Source: Caldimicrobium sp964595655 (GTDB taxonomy: Bacteria > Desulfobacterota > Thermodesulfobacteria > Thermodesulfobacteriales > Thermodesulfobacteriaceae). From it: 21,698 bases of DNA. Made by a program: the position numbers and the translations under genes. Where the stretch lies: assembly GCA_964595655.1 (NCBI GenBank), contig CAZQQV010000026.1, positions 1 to 21,698 of the forward strand, in the 5' to 3' direction. Each line of letters opens with the position of its first letter. The first letter of the stretch is position 1. Below, one piece after another: positions 8,384 to 16,270 of this stretch. The notes below the pieces were generated by a model. It was not told where the DNA came from and did no database searches. It saw only the letters and a list, made by a program, of their open reading frames with translations.

Positions 8384-9490
8384 ATGTCCAGAAAAGTAAG
8401 GCTTGCTATTGTTGGAGTGGGGAATTGTGCAAGTTCTCTTGTTCAGGGGATTTTTTATTATCGGGATAAGACCTCAGAGGATTTAAAAGGGCTAATGTTT
8501 CCGGATGTGGGAGGTTATAAACCCTCAGATATTGAGGTTGTTGCAGCCTGGGATATTGATGCAAGAAAGGTTGGAAAGGATATCTCTGAGGCAATTTTTT
8601 CCCCACCCAATTGCACAACTGTTTTTTATCCAGATGTTCCAAAGCTTGGGGTTAAGGTTCGCATGGGAAAGGTAGAGGATGGTTTTGCAGCACACATGAA
8701 GGATTATCCTCCTGAAAAGAGCTTTGTTCTTGCCAATGAAAAAGAGGATGAGCTTGAGGATATAGTTTCTGTTTTGAAGGAAACTCAGGCAGATGTTCTT
8801 ATAAGTTATGTCCCTGTTGGCTCTGAGAGGGCAGCAAGATTTTATGCAGAGGCATGTTTGCGTGCAGGAGTTGCCTTTGTGAATGCCATGCCCACCTTTA
8901 TTGTTTCTGATCCCGAGTGGGGAGCCCGTTTTGAAAAAGAGGGGATTCCTGCTGTGGGAGATGATATCAAAAGTCAGCTTGGTGCAACTATTCTTCACAG
9001 AGCCCTTGTTCAGCTCTTTGTGGAAAGAGGTATTCCTATAAAAAGGACATATCAACTTAACTTTGGCGGAAATACAGATTTCTTAAACATGCTTGAAAGG
9101 GGAAGGCTTTCCACGAAAAAAATTTCCAAAACCGAGGCTGTCTCAAGCCTTATTCCCTATGACATTGGCTGGGAAAATATTCACATTGGGCCTTCTGATT
9201 GGGTGCCCTGGCTGAAGGATAAGAAAATCGCCTATATTCGCATTGAAGGAGAACATTTTGGTGGAGTGCCTATGTCTGTTGAGGTAAAGCTTGAGGTTGA
9301 GGATTCTCCAAATTCAGCAGGGTCTGCTATTGATGCCATAAGGTGTGCTAAACTTGCCAAGGATCGCGGAATCGGAGGCCCCCTTATCTCCATTTCTGCC
9401 TATACCATGAAGCACCCTCCTAAACAATTCCCCGACCATATCGCAAGACAAATGGTCCTTGAATTCATAGAGGGAAAAAGAGAAAGATAG
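8384..9490 (+). CDS. ino1: Inositol-3-phosphate synthase
   Basis: NAD-dependent myo-inositol-1-phosphate synthase converts glucose 6-phosphate to inositol 3-phosphate in the cytoplasm. It is 368 aa, the compact bacterial/archaeal size. Evidence: the N-terminal Rossmann motif IVGVGNCASS (9-18) and the catalytic-domain motifs GDDIKSQLGAT (192-202), NFGGNTDFLNM (226-236) and the late MKHPPKQ. AGGGGGA lies 5 nt before the ATG. A 58-bp gap separates it from gyrA; a weak promoter there is possible but unconvincing. In thermophiles the product feeds phosphatidylinositol-type lipids or the solute di-myo-inositol phosphate; which applies here is unknown, as no later enzyme of either path is nearby. 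Confidence 0.9.
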   Translation: MSRKVRLAIVGVGNCASSLVQGIFYYRDKTSEDLKGLMFPDVGGYKPSDIEVVAAWDIDARKVGKDISEAIFSPPNCTTVFYPDVPKLGVKVRMGKVEDGFAAHMKDYPPEKSFVLANEKEDELEDIVSVLKETQADVLISYVPVGSERAARFYAEACLRAGVAFVNAMPTFIVSDPEWGARFEKEGIPAVGDDIKSQLGATILHRALVQLFVERGIPIKRTYQLNFGGNTDFLNMLERGRLSTKKISKTEAVSSLIPYDIGWENIHIGPSDWVPWLKDKKIAYIRIEGEHFGGVPMSVEVKLEVEDSPNSAGSAIDAIRCAKLAKDRGIGGPLISISAYTMKHPPKQFPDHIARQMVLEFIEGKRER

Positions 9491-9508
9491 GTTTTCAGGG
9501 AGGATCCC

Positions 9509-10669
9509 ATGGCAGAGCTTTCAGAGAGATTGAAAAAAATCCCTCCTTATCTTTTTGTTGAGCTTGACAGACTTAAAAATGAAAAAATTCAGGAAGGGGC
9601 TGACGTGGTTGACCTTGGGATTGGGGATCCTGATATTCCCACCCCCAAAGAAATTGTAGAGGTAGCCCAAAGGGCCTTAGAGAAGGCTGAATATCACAGA
9701 TATCCTGCTAATCCAGGAAGTCTCTTTTACCGCAAGGCCTGTGCAGAGTATATGAAAAAACGCTTTGGAGTTGAATTTGATCCTGAGAGTGAGGTGCTTG
9801 CTTTAATTGGTTCCAAAGAGGGTATTGCTCATCTTCCCCTTGCCTTTGTTAATCCTGGAGATGTGGTGTTATGTCCTGATCCAGCTTATCCTGTTTATCA
9901 TCTTGGAACAGTTTTTGCCCATGGCGAACCCTATTACATGCCCCTTACCTGGGAGAATGACTTTTTGCCTGATTTTGGAAAGATTCCCGAAGAGATTTTT
10001 AGAAAAACAAAGATTCTCTGGCTAAATTATCCTAACAATCCTACAGGGGCCTGTGCAACAAAGGATTTTTATAAGGAGGTTGTAAAACTTGCCAAAAAAT
10101 ATGATTTTATTGTGGCAAGTGATGCTGCCTATGTGGAGCTTTATTATGAAGAACCTCCGCTTAGCATTTTTGAGGTTGAGGGGGCAAAAGAGGTAGCCAT
10201 AGAATTTCACAGTCTTTCTAAGACATTTTGTATGACCGGCTGGAGAATAGGTTTTGCTGTTGGAAGAAAGGAGATTGTCCAGGGCCTTGCCAAAGTAAAA
10301 AGTAATATTGACTCAGGAGTTTTCACAGCCATCCAGGAAGCAGGGGCTTATGCCCTTTCTCACTTTGAAAAAATTGTTCCGCCCTTAAGAAAAGTTTTTG
10401 AAGAAAGAAGGAACTATTTAACCGAGGAGTTAAAAAACCTTGGCTTTGAATTTAAAACACCTAAAGCCACTTTTTATCTATGGGTCAAAGTGCCAGAGGG
10501 CTATACCTCTTCTGAGTTTTGCAAAAAGCTTTTAAAGGAGCTTGCCATAGTGGTTACCCCTGGAAATGGGTTTGGAGCAACAGGAGAGGGTTTTTTTAGA
10601 ATAGCCTTGACTGTGGGAGTTGAAAGATTAAAAGAGGGAGTAAAAAGGATTTCTACCCTGAAGAATTAA
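9509..10669 (+). CDS. dapL: PLP-dependent aminotransferase, probable LL-diaminopimelate aminotransferase
   Basis: A fold type I (class I/II) pyridoxal-phosphate aminotransferase, 386 aa, with GGGAGG 5 nt before the ATG. The PLP lysine is Lys238 in HSLSKTFCMTGWRIGF. Other conserved parts are LGIGDPDIPTP (36-46), GSKEGIAHLP (101-110), NYPNNPTGA (173-181), SDAAYVEL (204-211) and the substrate arginine in EGFFRIAL. GIGDPDIPTP, YPANPGS and GSKEGI match the DapL group, which makes LL-diaminopimelate directly from tetrahydrodipicolinate for lysine and peptidoglycan. Related aspartate or alanine/glutamate aminotransferases are hard to exclude. It is followed without a gap by folK. Confidence 0.82.
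   Translation: MAELSERLKKIPPYLFVELDRLKNEKIQEGADVVDLGIGDPDIPTPKEIVEVAQRALEKAEYHRYPANPGSLFYRKACAEYMKKRFGVEFDPESEVLALIGSKEGIAHLPLAFVNPGDVVLCPDPAYPVYHLGTVFAHGEPYYMPLTWENDFLPDFGKIPEEIFRKTKILWLNYPNNPTGACATKDFYKEVVKLAKKYDFIVASDAAYVELYYEEPPLSIFEVEGAKEVAIEFHSLSKTFCMTGWRIGFAVGRKEIVQGLAKVKSNIDSGVFTAIQEAGAYALSHFEKIVPPLRKVFEERRNYLTEELKNLGFEFKTPKATFYLWVKVPEGYTSSEFCKKLLKELAIVVTPGNGFGATGEGFFRIALTVGVERLKEGVKRISTLKN
10615..10619 (+). promoter_or_regulatory. Possible Shine-Dalgarno for a non-AUG folK start
   Basis: GGGAG inside dapL lies 7 nt before the in-frame ATT codon at 10627, the only plausible initiator codon in the folK frame between the previous stop (10621-10623) and the conserved part of FolK. Purine-rich strings are common in this genome, so chance is possible. 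Confidence 0.25.
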
Positions 10670-11172
10670 AGGCGGTCTATCTTTCCTTAGGAACAAACTT
10701 AGGGGACCGTTTAGCTAACCTAAAAAGGGCCCTGGAATTATTAAAGACCCTTCCCCTTTTTCTTGAGAAAATCTCCACTATTTATGAAACAGCCCCTCTT
10801 TACTTTGAAAGCCCTAACAGATTTTTCAACCTGGTTATAAAAATAAGAACCTCCCTTTCCCCTTATGCCCTATTTCTTGAATTAAAAAAAATTGAATTTC
10901 AGATGGGACGAAAAAAAACAGACCATCTTTCCGATAGACCCATTGATCTTGACATTATTTTCTATGAAGATCTTAAAATAGAAGGGGAGGTTTTGAAAAT
11001 ACCCCATCCAAGGGCCTATGAGAGGGCCTTTGTAATGATTCCCCTTTGCGAAATTGCTTCAGATTTCGTTGATCCCCTCTCTGGGAAAAAAATTGGGGAA
11101 ATCTGTGAGGAAAAAAAGGCCCTTTTTGATGCCCAGGAAATAAAGGGTTTTCCAGAAGAAAAATTACTATGA
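10627..11172 (+). CDS. folK: 2-amino-4-hydroxy-6-hydroxymethyldihydropteridine pyrophosphokinase, start uncertain
   Basis: HPPK transfers pyrophosphate from ATP to 6-hydroxymethyl-dihydropterin in folate synthesis. The conserved N-terminus AVYLSLGTNLGDRLANLK begins at 10672. Then come ETAPLYFESPNRFFNLV, DRPIDLDIIFYED (the metal- and ATP-binding signature) and IPHPRAYERAFVMIPLCEIA, together a full domain of about 165 aa. The frame has no ATG, GTG or TTG before that conserved start: it is open from 10624 to the stop, and the only plausible initiator is ATT at 10627, overlapping dapL by 43 bp. The ATG at 10903 would delete half the enzyme. Either initiation is non-canonical, or one base is missing or added near 10665-10672. 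The stop overlaps the next gene by 4 bp. Confidence 0.8.
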   Translation: MKRGSKKDFYPEELKAVYLSLGTNLGDRLANLKRALELLKTLPLFLEKISTIYETAPLYFESPNRFFNLVIKIRTSLSPYALFLELKKIEFQMGRKKTDHLSDRPIDLDIIFYEDLKIEGEVLKIPHPRAYERAFVMIPLCEIASDFVDPLSGKKIGEICEEKKALFDAQEIKGFPEEKLL

Positions 11173-11411
11173 AACTATTAATAATTCTACTTCTCATTTT
11201 TTTTCTTTTTTGGTATTATAGAAAAAAGATACAGGTTTTGAAAAGTGAAAAGCAAAAAGAGAAAGCCCTAAAGCTTGAGATGCGAGCTTGTGAGAGTTGT
11301 GGAGTCTTTTTTCCAGCAACTGAAGGGTATAAAATTAAAAGAGAGGATAAAGAAATAAATTTTTGTTCCGAAAAATGTTTTAAAGAATTTTTATTAAGAG
11401 AGAAGATATGA
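11169..11411 (+). CDS. Small membrane-anchored Cys4 zinc-ribbon-like protein (PP0621-like)
   Basis: An 80-residue protein. Residues 1-17 form a hydrophobic membrane segment followed by a basic stretch (YYRKK), so the rest probably faces the cytoplasm. The C-terminal part has CESCGVFFP (Cys41, Cys44) and FCSEKCFKEF (Cys66, Cys70), a treble-clef-like metal site. The layout resembles the uncharacterised PP0621 family of short membrane proteins; this is recognition by pattern only. It overlaps folK and the transglycosylase by 4 bp each (ATGA both times), so it is co-translated with both. Function unknown. Confidence 0.72.
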   Translation: MKLLIILLLIFFLFWYYRKKIQVLKSEKQKEKALKLEMRACESCGVFFPATEGYKIKREDKEINFCSEKCFKEFLLREKI

Positions 11412-12013
11412 TTCTTATCCCCCTTTTAGTAGGATTTTTCTTCCTTCTTGCAAGTCCCTCCTTTGCAACAAAAATTTATGTTTATGAAGATCCAGAGACA
11501 GGGGAAAGGTATTATTCCAATATCCCTCTTAATGAAAAATTCAAAATTTACATTAAATTACCTTTAAAAAAAGGTGGATATACAAAGAAAATTAATGAAA
11601 ATTTCAATAAATTTGCCTTTAAGGAGGCCTTTGAGAGGGTTTTTGAAGAAGTTGCTCAGAAATATCAGCTTGATCCAGCCCTTCTTAAGGCCATAGCAAA
11701 GGTAGAATCAAATTTCAATCCCAAGGCTATTTCTCCAAAGGGGGCCATGGGAATTATGCAACTTATTCCTTCAACAGCAAGACTTGTGGGAGTCACTGAT
11801 CCCTTTGATCCTGTGGAAAATATTCACGGAGGGGCAAGATACTTAAGAATGCTTCTTGACGAATTTAAGGATCTCAAGTTAAGTCTTGCTGCTTACAATG
11901 CAGGTCCAGAGGCTGTCAGGCAGTATGGTGGAATTCCCCCCTTTCCTGAAACAATCAACTATGTAAAGAATGTCATTGAATATTATCGTGCCCTCAAAAG
12001 AGAAAATCTTTAA
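11408..12013 (+). CDS. Exported lytic transglycosylase (SLT domain)
   Basis: A peptidoglycan-cleaving lytic transglycosylase of 201 aa. Residues 1-20 form a signal peptide ending ...PSFA, so the enzyme acts outside the cytoplasmic membrane. Residues 21-60 resemble the DUF4124-like N-terminal segment often seen before SLT domains (YEDPETGERYYSNIP). The SLT domain has catalytic Glu100 in KVESNFNP, GIMQLIPSTA (115-124), AAYNAGP (161-167) and ETINYV (181-186). It is the last gene of the plus-strand run and is convergent with mreB. Both stop codons fall in the palindrome TTTAAA, so the coding regions overlap by 4 bp and no terminator hairpin fits between them. Confidence 0.88.
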   Translation: MILIPLLVGFFFLLASPSFATKIYVYEDPETGERYYSNIPLNEKFKIYIKLPLKKGGYTKKINENFNKFAFKEAFERVFEEVAQKYQLDPALLKAIAKVESNFNPKAISPKGAMGIMQLIPSTARLVGVTDPFDPVENIHGGARYLRMLLDEFKDLKLSLAAYNAGPEAVRQYGGIPPFPETINYVKNVIEYYRALKRENL

Positions 12014-13041
12014 ACATTTATCATTATATCTTTAAGTTTATCAAGATTATCTAAGGCTTTTCCTGCACCAAGGGCCACACAGATCATGGGGTCTTCAGCT
12101 ACCCTTACAGGAAGTCCTGTTGCTTGAGCAATTAATCTGTCAAGATTTCTGAGCAAGGCCCCTCCTCCAGAAAGAGTAATTCCTCTATCTACAAGATCAG
12201 CAGAGAGTTCAGGAGGAGTCTCTTCAAGCACTTCTTTAATAGCTTGAATGATTAAGTCAACAGGTTCTCTTATAGCCTCTTCAATTTCCTTTGAGGTTAT
12301 GGTTATGGTTTTGGGTATTCCTGAAATAAGGTCTCTTCCTTTTATTTCCATGGTATCGTAGGGCTCTTCAGGAAAGACATTTCCAATTTGAATCTTAATC
12401 TGTTCGGCAGTGGCTTCTCCTATAAGTAGATTGTATTTTCTCTTGATGTATTGCACGATGGCTTCATCAATTTTATCGCCTGCAACCTTAATGGAACTTG
12501 AAGCAACAATTCCCCCCAAGGAGATCACAGCAACCTCAGTTGTTCCACCACCAATATCCACAATCATATTGGCAACGGGCTCAGTAATGGGAAGCCCAGC
12601 CCCGATAGCTGCAGCAAGGGGCTCTTCAATAAGGTAAACCTCCCGAGCTCCTGCACTCTCTGCACTCTCCTTCACCGCTCGTCTTTCAACCTGAGTAGTC
12701 CCCGAAGGCACACTAACTATTATTCTTGGCTTTACAAGAAAAGAGCGATTGTGCACCTTTTGAATAAAATAGCGAATCATGGCTTCAGTTACTTCAAAAT
12801 CAGCAATTACCCCTTCTCTTAAGGGCCTTACAGCTTTAATCATCCCTGGAGTTTTACCAAGCATTTTTTTGGCTTCTTCCCCAACGGCAACCACCTTTTT
12901 ATACCTTCCATCTTCCTTAACGGCAACCACAGAGGGTTCCTTAAGAATAATCCCCTTTCCCTCAAGATAAATTAAAGTATTAGCCGTCCCAAGATCTATA
13001 GCCAAATCCTTTGAAAAAAATTTAAAGAGCTTCCCTATCAT
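12010..13041 (-). CDS. mreB: Rod shape-determining protein MreB
   Basis: Actin-like filament protein that guides lateral cell-wall synthesis on the inner face of the membrane, 343 aa. The N-terminus MIGKLFKFFSKD looks like the amphipathic membrane-binding helix. Nucleotide-binding motifs are AIDLGTANTL, VDIGGGTTEVAV and TLSGGGALLRNLD. I chose the ATG at 13041, which has GGGGTGA 5 nt upstream, over a GTG at 13050 that overlaps that site. No mreC or mreD is adjacent, unlike the common mreBCD order. The 175-bp upstream gap is AT-rich, and I see no convincing promoter in it. Confidence 0.95.
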   Translation of the reverse strand: MIGKLFKFFSKDLAIDLGTANTLIYLEGKGIILKEPSVVAVKEDGRYKKVVAVGEEAKKMLGKTPGMIKAVRPLREGVIADFEVTEAMIRYFIQKVHNRSFLVKPRIIVSVPSGTTQVERRAVKESAESAGAREVYLIEEPLAAAIGAGLPITEPVANMIVDIGGGTTEVAVISLGGIVASSSIKVAGDKIDEAIVQYIKRKYNLLIGEATAEQIKIQIGNVFPEEPYDTMEIKGRDLISGIPKTITITSKEIEEAIREPVDLIIQAIKEVLEETPPELSADLVDRGITLSGGGALLRNLDRLIAQATGLPVRVAEDPMICVALGAGKALDNLDKLKDIMINV

Positions 13042-13046
13042 TAATT

Positions 13047-13053
13047 TCACCCC
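13047..13053 (-). promoter_or_regulatory. Shine-Dalgarno that fixes the mreB start
   Basis: On the minus strand GGGGTGA is followed by a 5-nt spacer and ATG at 13041. The GTG inside this site (13050) is in frame but has no Shine-Dalgarno of its own. Confidence 0.6.
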
Positions 13054-13216
13054 GATTCTATTTTTTACATCCCTCTATTTTTCCCTATTTTTTGATTACC
13101 TCTAAAAAAAGGTCTTTCCTTTTTAATTCAACTTCAAAAAAATTGTAAATCCAAGCTCTTAACAGAAAATTAAAAAGCACCCTCTTCTTATTGATTTTAC
13201 CTATTCAATTATAATT

Positions 13217-13909
13217 CTAGATTTTATTTTTTAAAGAAACAGAAGGACCAATTACTACAAAGGGTCCGTATCCAGTAAGATCCTTTTCCTCCATGGGCAA
13301 AAATAGAAGTTTTTCTGGCATTTTTAAATAAAGATAAGCTGCTAAAGCACAAAGCAGGGCATCAAAGAGATCAGGGCTATAAAGGTGGTTCTCTAAAAGC
13401 TCAAGAGAAAAACACTCTTTGAAAAAATTTGCCAAATACTCAAAATCCCCTTTATTAAGCCTTTCTTTTTTGTATTTATAGGCAAGATCTTTCTTTTCCT
13501 CTGGAAGAATAAGATATAAACTTGCCCTTGGATGGGTTTCAAGGATAGCCCCGCAGTAAGGGCTTAATCTCTGAGCAAGAAGAAAGCCTCTTAAAGGAAT
13601 TCCCATTAGGGCGTGATAGGAAAGAACCCAGTTTCTATATCCCTTTGGTAAAAGTTCTTTCAAGGCAAAATCTGCAGATCTTAATCCCTTTTTTAAGGTG
13701 AGAGAATAACTCAAGGGGGCATCAATGGCAATCCCAAGAACTGCATTATTTCTTACAAATTCAAATATTTCTTCGACACTGCAAGCCTCAGGAGCGTCCT
13801 TTTTAAGGGAGAGGGCTCTTTCCACAATAAGCTTTCCCTCCCATTCTTTTAATGCAACTGCCCAGGTATTACTTCCTCCCCCAAGATCCACTCCTAAATA
13901 GTAAAACAT
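13217..13909 (-). CDS. DUF429 family protein
   Basis: A 230-residue protein with the DUF429 pattern, an RNase H-like fold of unknown function. Conserved acidic positions and motifs are GVDLG (Asp8), IDAPLS (Asp63), ETHPRAS (124-130) and DLFDALLCA (180-188, Asp183). These resemble a metal-dependent nuclease or phosphotransferase site, but activity is unproven. The start is 17 bp from the divergent radical SAM gene. No Shine-Dalgarno precedes the ATG; TAAATT lies 7 nt upstream, so a leaderless mRNA is possible. Confidence 0.75.
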   Translation of the reverse strand: MFYYLGVDLGGGSNTWAVALKEWEGKLIVERALSLKKDAPEACSVEEIFEFVRNNAVLGIAIDAPLSYSLTLKKGLRSADFALKELLPKGYRNWVLSYHALMGIPLRGFLLAQRLSPYCGAILETHPRASLYLILPEEKKDLAYKYKKERLNKGDFEYLANFFKECFSLELLENHLYSPDLFDALLCALAAYLYLKMPEKLLFLPMEEKDLTGYGPFVVIGPSVSLKNKI

Positions 13910-13926
13910 GTATTACAATTTAATGG

Positions 13927-16269
13927 ATGATAAGGGATTATCCAGAGGAAGTTTTAATATCTGTTAGAAAACCCTCTCGCTACCTCGGAAGGGAGCCTTA
14001 TTTTCCTTTAAAAGATTGGGAAAGGGCAAGTCTTAAGGTTTGTCTCGGTTATCCAGATCTCTACGAGGTGGGAAGATCTCACCTGGGAATTACCATTCTT
14101 TCCGGAATAATCAATTCCCAAAGGGATTATCTTTGTGATCTTGTCTTTGCTCTTGCTCCTGATATGGAGGAAAACCTCAAAAAAAGAAAGATCCCCCTCT
14201 TAAGTTTAAATTACCGTAAGCCTCTTAAGGATTTTGATGTTATTGGAATAACCTATGCCTATGAGCTTCTCATAACTGGGATATTTCAGATTCTTGATTT
14301 GTCAGGAATTCCCTTTAAAGCCAGTGATAGAAATAAAGATTTTCCTATAATTCTTGGAGGAGGCCCCTGTTGTGGAAATCCCGAACCCATAGCCGAAGTT
14401 TTTGACGCCATTGTCATAGGAGATGGCGAGGAGGCCCTTCTTGAAATTTTAAAAACCATAGACCTCTGGAAAAAACAATCAAAGGATAAACAAGAACTTT
14501 ACAAAGAGCTTATAAAAATTGAAGGAGTTTATATTCCTCTGATAAAAAACCAGGCTAAAAGAAGGGTCTATTTGAAGAGAAGGGAAATCCAGCCCCTTTA
14601 TTCTATTCCTTTAATTCCTCTTTCCCATGATAGGGTCTCAGTTGAGATCTCCCGGGGCTGTACAAGATCCTGCAGGTTTTGTGAGGCAGGTTTTTATTAT
14701 CGTCCTGTTAGGGAAAAAACACCTTCAGAGATTTTTGAAGAGATAAAAAGGGCTTTTAAGCTTACAGGGTATCGCGAGGCCTCTCTTATGTCTCTTTCAG
14801 CGGGTGATTACACCTGTCTTGAAGACCTGGTTAGGCTCTTAAAAGAGAAATTTTATCATTTCCAAAATCGGGAATATGTTTTTACCCTTCCCTCCTTAAG
14901 AGTAGGAAGCTTAACTTCTGAAATTCTTGAGTTCCTGAAAATGGGAAGAACAAGCACCATAACCCTTGCAGTTGAGGCTGCCTCAGAGAGATTACGAAAA
15001 GTTATTAATAAAAAAATAGACATAGAGGCCCTTTTCAGAGACTTAAAGCTTGCTCAAAGCCACGGTTTCAAAAAGATAAAACTCTACTTTATGCTTGGGC
15101 TTCCCACTGAAAAAGAGGAAGATCTTGAGGAATTAATAAAACTCTATCAGTCCTTAAGAAGGACTTTTAAAAACATGGAAATCACCTTTTCTGCCTCTAT
15201 TTTTGTGCCAAAGCCTCACACTCCCTTTCAGTGGGAAAGGCAAATTTCCTTGACTGAGGCCAACGAAAAAATCAATTTTATAAAGAAGGTTTTAAAAGGC
15301 CATTTTAAGTCACATAATCCCAAACAGAGTTTTCTTGAGGGAGTTATTGCAAGGGGAGGAAGAGAGCTTTTTACCTATCTTGAAAGGGTCTATCAAAGGG
15401 GAGCTCGCTTGGATTCCTGGAGTGAGTTTTTTAATTTTGAACTCTGGATGGAAACTTCTCATGAATCGGAGCTTGATCTTGAAGCCTATCTAAAAGAGAG
15501 AAATCCAAAAGAGCCTCTTCCCTGGGATCATATAGACCTTGGTATAAAAAGGGAATTTTTTCTTAAAGAGAGAGAAAGGGCCCTTAAGGGGGAATATACT
15601 GAAGATTGCAGGTTTGAGAGGTGCGTTAAATGTGGTGTTTGCAAAGGCAAGATTAAAAATTATTTGGCAAAGGATGAAGAAGAACCATTAGAAATTTCCT
15701 CTAATTTCCAAAGAGAATCTGGCCCTAAAGAAATTTCTCAAGAGGTCTGGTACGAAATTTATTATAATAAAAGGGGGCCTTCTAAGTTTTTATCTCAGCT
15801 TGAGGTTTTGAGATTGATGGAGATGGTTTTAAGAAGAGAGGGCTTTTCCCTTTCATACACTCAGGGATTTAATCCAAGGCCCAAGTTCATCTGTGCTCAG
15901 GCTGTTCCTGTTGGCATTGAAGTGGAGGAAGAATTCTTAGGGGTTGCCTTAAGAGAAGAAGTTCCTACGGAGGCTCTTTGCCGTCTAAACATTTATGAAG
16001 GATTAGAAATCAGAAGGGTCATCAAGAGGGGTATGGAAAAGCCCTCTATACCTGCTCGAAGGGAAATCTATTATCTTTGGCCCAAGGTGCCTATAGATTT
16101 TGAAAAATTCAGGAAAATCTCTTTTGAAGGCACCCTTGAAATTCTAAATGAAAGATCGATTCAAATAGGGCCTTCCAAAGAGGGCTTTTCTGTTCTTAAG
16201 TTTCTGAAAAACCTTTTAAACATAGAAAATCCCTTGGAATTTTTCAAAATTTTAAAAGCCTATGATTGA
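13927..16269 (+). CDS. B12-binding radical SAM protein fused to DUF2344 domain
   Basis: A 780-residue protein. The N-terminal part (about 30-200) looks like a B12-binding-type domain, with VIGITYAYEL, IILGGGPCCGNPEPIAE (141-157) and VIGDGEEALLE. The radical SAM core has the 4Fe-4S motif CTRSCRFC (Cys245, 249, 252). A C-x4-C-x2-C-x2-C cluster follows (Cys561, 566, 569, 572), a possible zinc or second Fe-S site. From about residue 606 there is a DUF2344 domain (YEIYYNKRGPSKFLSQLEVLRL, given here as its start region 609-630). In many bacteria the two halves form one uncharacterised gene near RNase E/G or ribosomal genes; the reaction is unknown and RNA modification is only a guess. The ATG has no Shine-Dalgarno; TACAAT ends 7 nt before it. 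Confidence 0.85.
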   Translation: MIRDYPEEVLISVRKPSRYLGREPYFPLKDWERASLKVCLGYPDLYEVGRSHLGITILSGIINSQRDYLCDLVFALAPDMEENLKKRKIPLLSLNYRKPLKDFDVIGITYAYELLITGIFQILDLSGIPFKASDRNKDFPIILGGGPCCGNPEPIAEVFDAIVIGDGEEALLEILKTIDLWKKQSKDKQELYKELIKIEGVYIPLIKNQAKRRVYLKRREIQPLYSIPLIPLSHDRVSVEISRGCTRSCRFCEAGFYYRPVREKTPSEIFEEIKRAFKLTGYREASLMSLSAGDYTCLEDLVRLLKEKFYHFQNREYVFTLPSLRVGSLTSEILEFLKMGRTSTITLAVEAASERLRKVINKKIDIEALFRDLKLAQSHGFKKIKLYFMLGLPTEKEEDLEELIKLYQSLRRTFKNMEITFSASIFVPKPHTPFQWERQISLTEANEKINFIKKVLKGHFKSHNPKQSFLEGVIARGGRELFTYLERVYQRGARLDSWSEFFNFELWMETSHESELDLEAYLKERNPKEPLPWDHIDLGIKREFFLKERERALKGEYTEDCRFERCVKCGVCKGKIKNYLAKDEEEPLEISSNFQRESGPKEISQEVWYEIYYNKRGPSKFLSQLEVLRLMEMVLRREGFSLSYTQGFNPRPKFICAQAVPVGIEVEEEFLGVALREEVPTEALCRLNIYEGLEIRRVIKRGMEKPSIPARREIYYLWPKVPIDFEKFRKISFEGTLEILNERSIQIGPSKEGFSVLKFLKNLLNIENPLEFFKILKAYD

Positions 16270-16270
16270 G

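Noticed and set aside
10903..11172. ATG at 10903 as the start of folK
   Set aside because: The upstream in-frame sequence encodes the conserved N-terminal half of HPPK, so this would give a truncated enzyme.
13195..13220. TATAAT-like box on the plus strand after the DUF429 stop
   Set aside because: The spacing to any -35-like box is wrong or poor, and no plus-strand gene begins before 13927.
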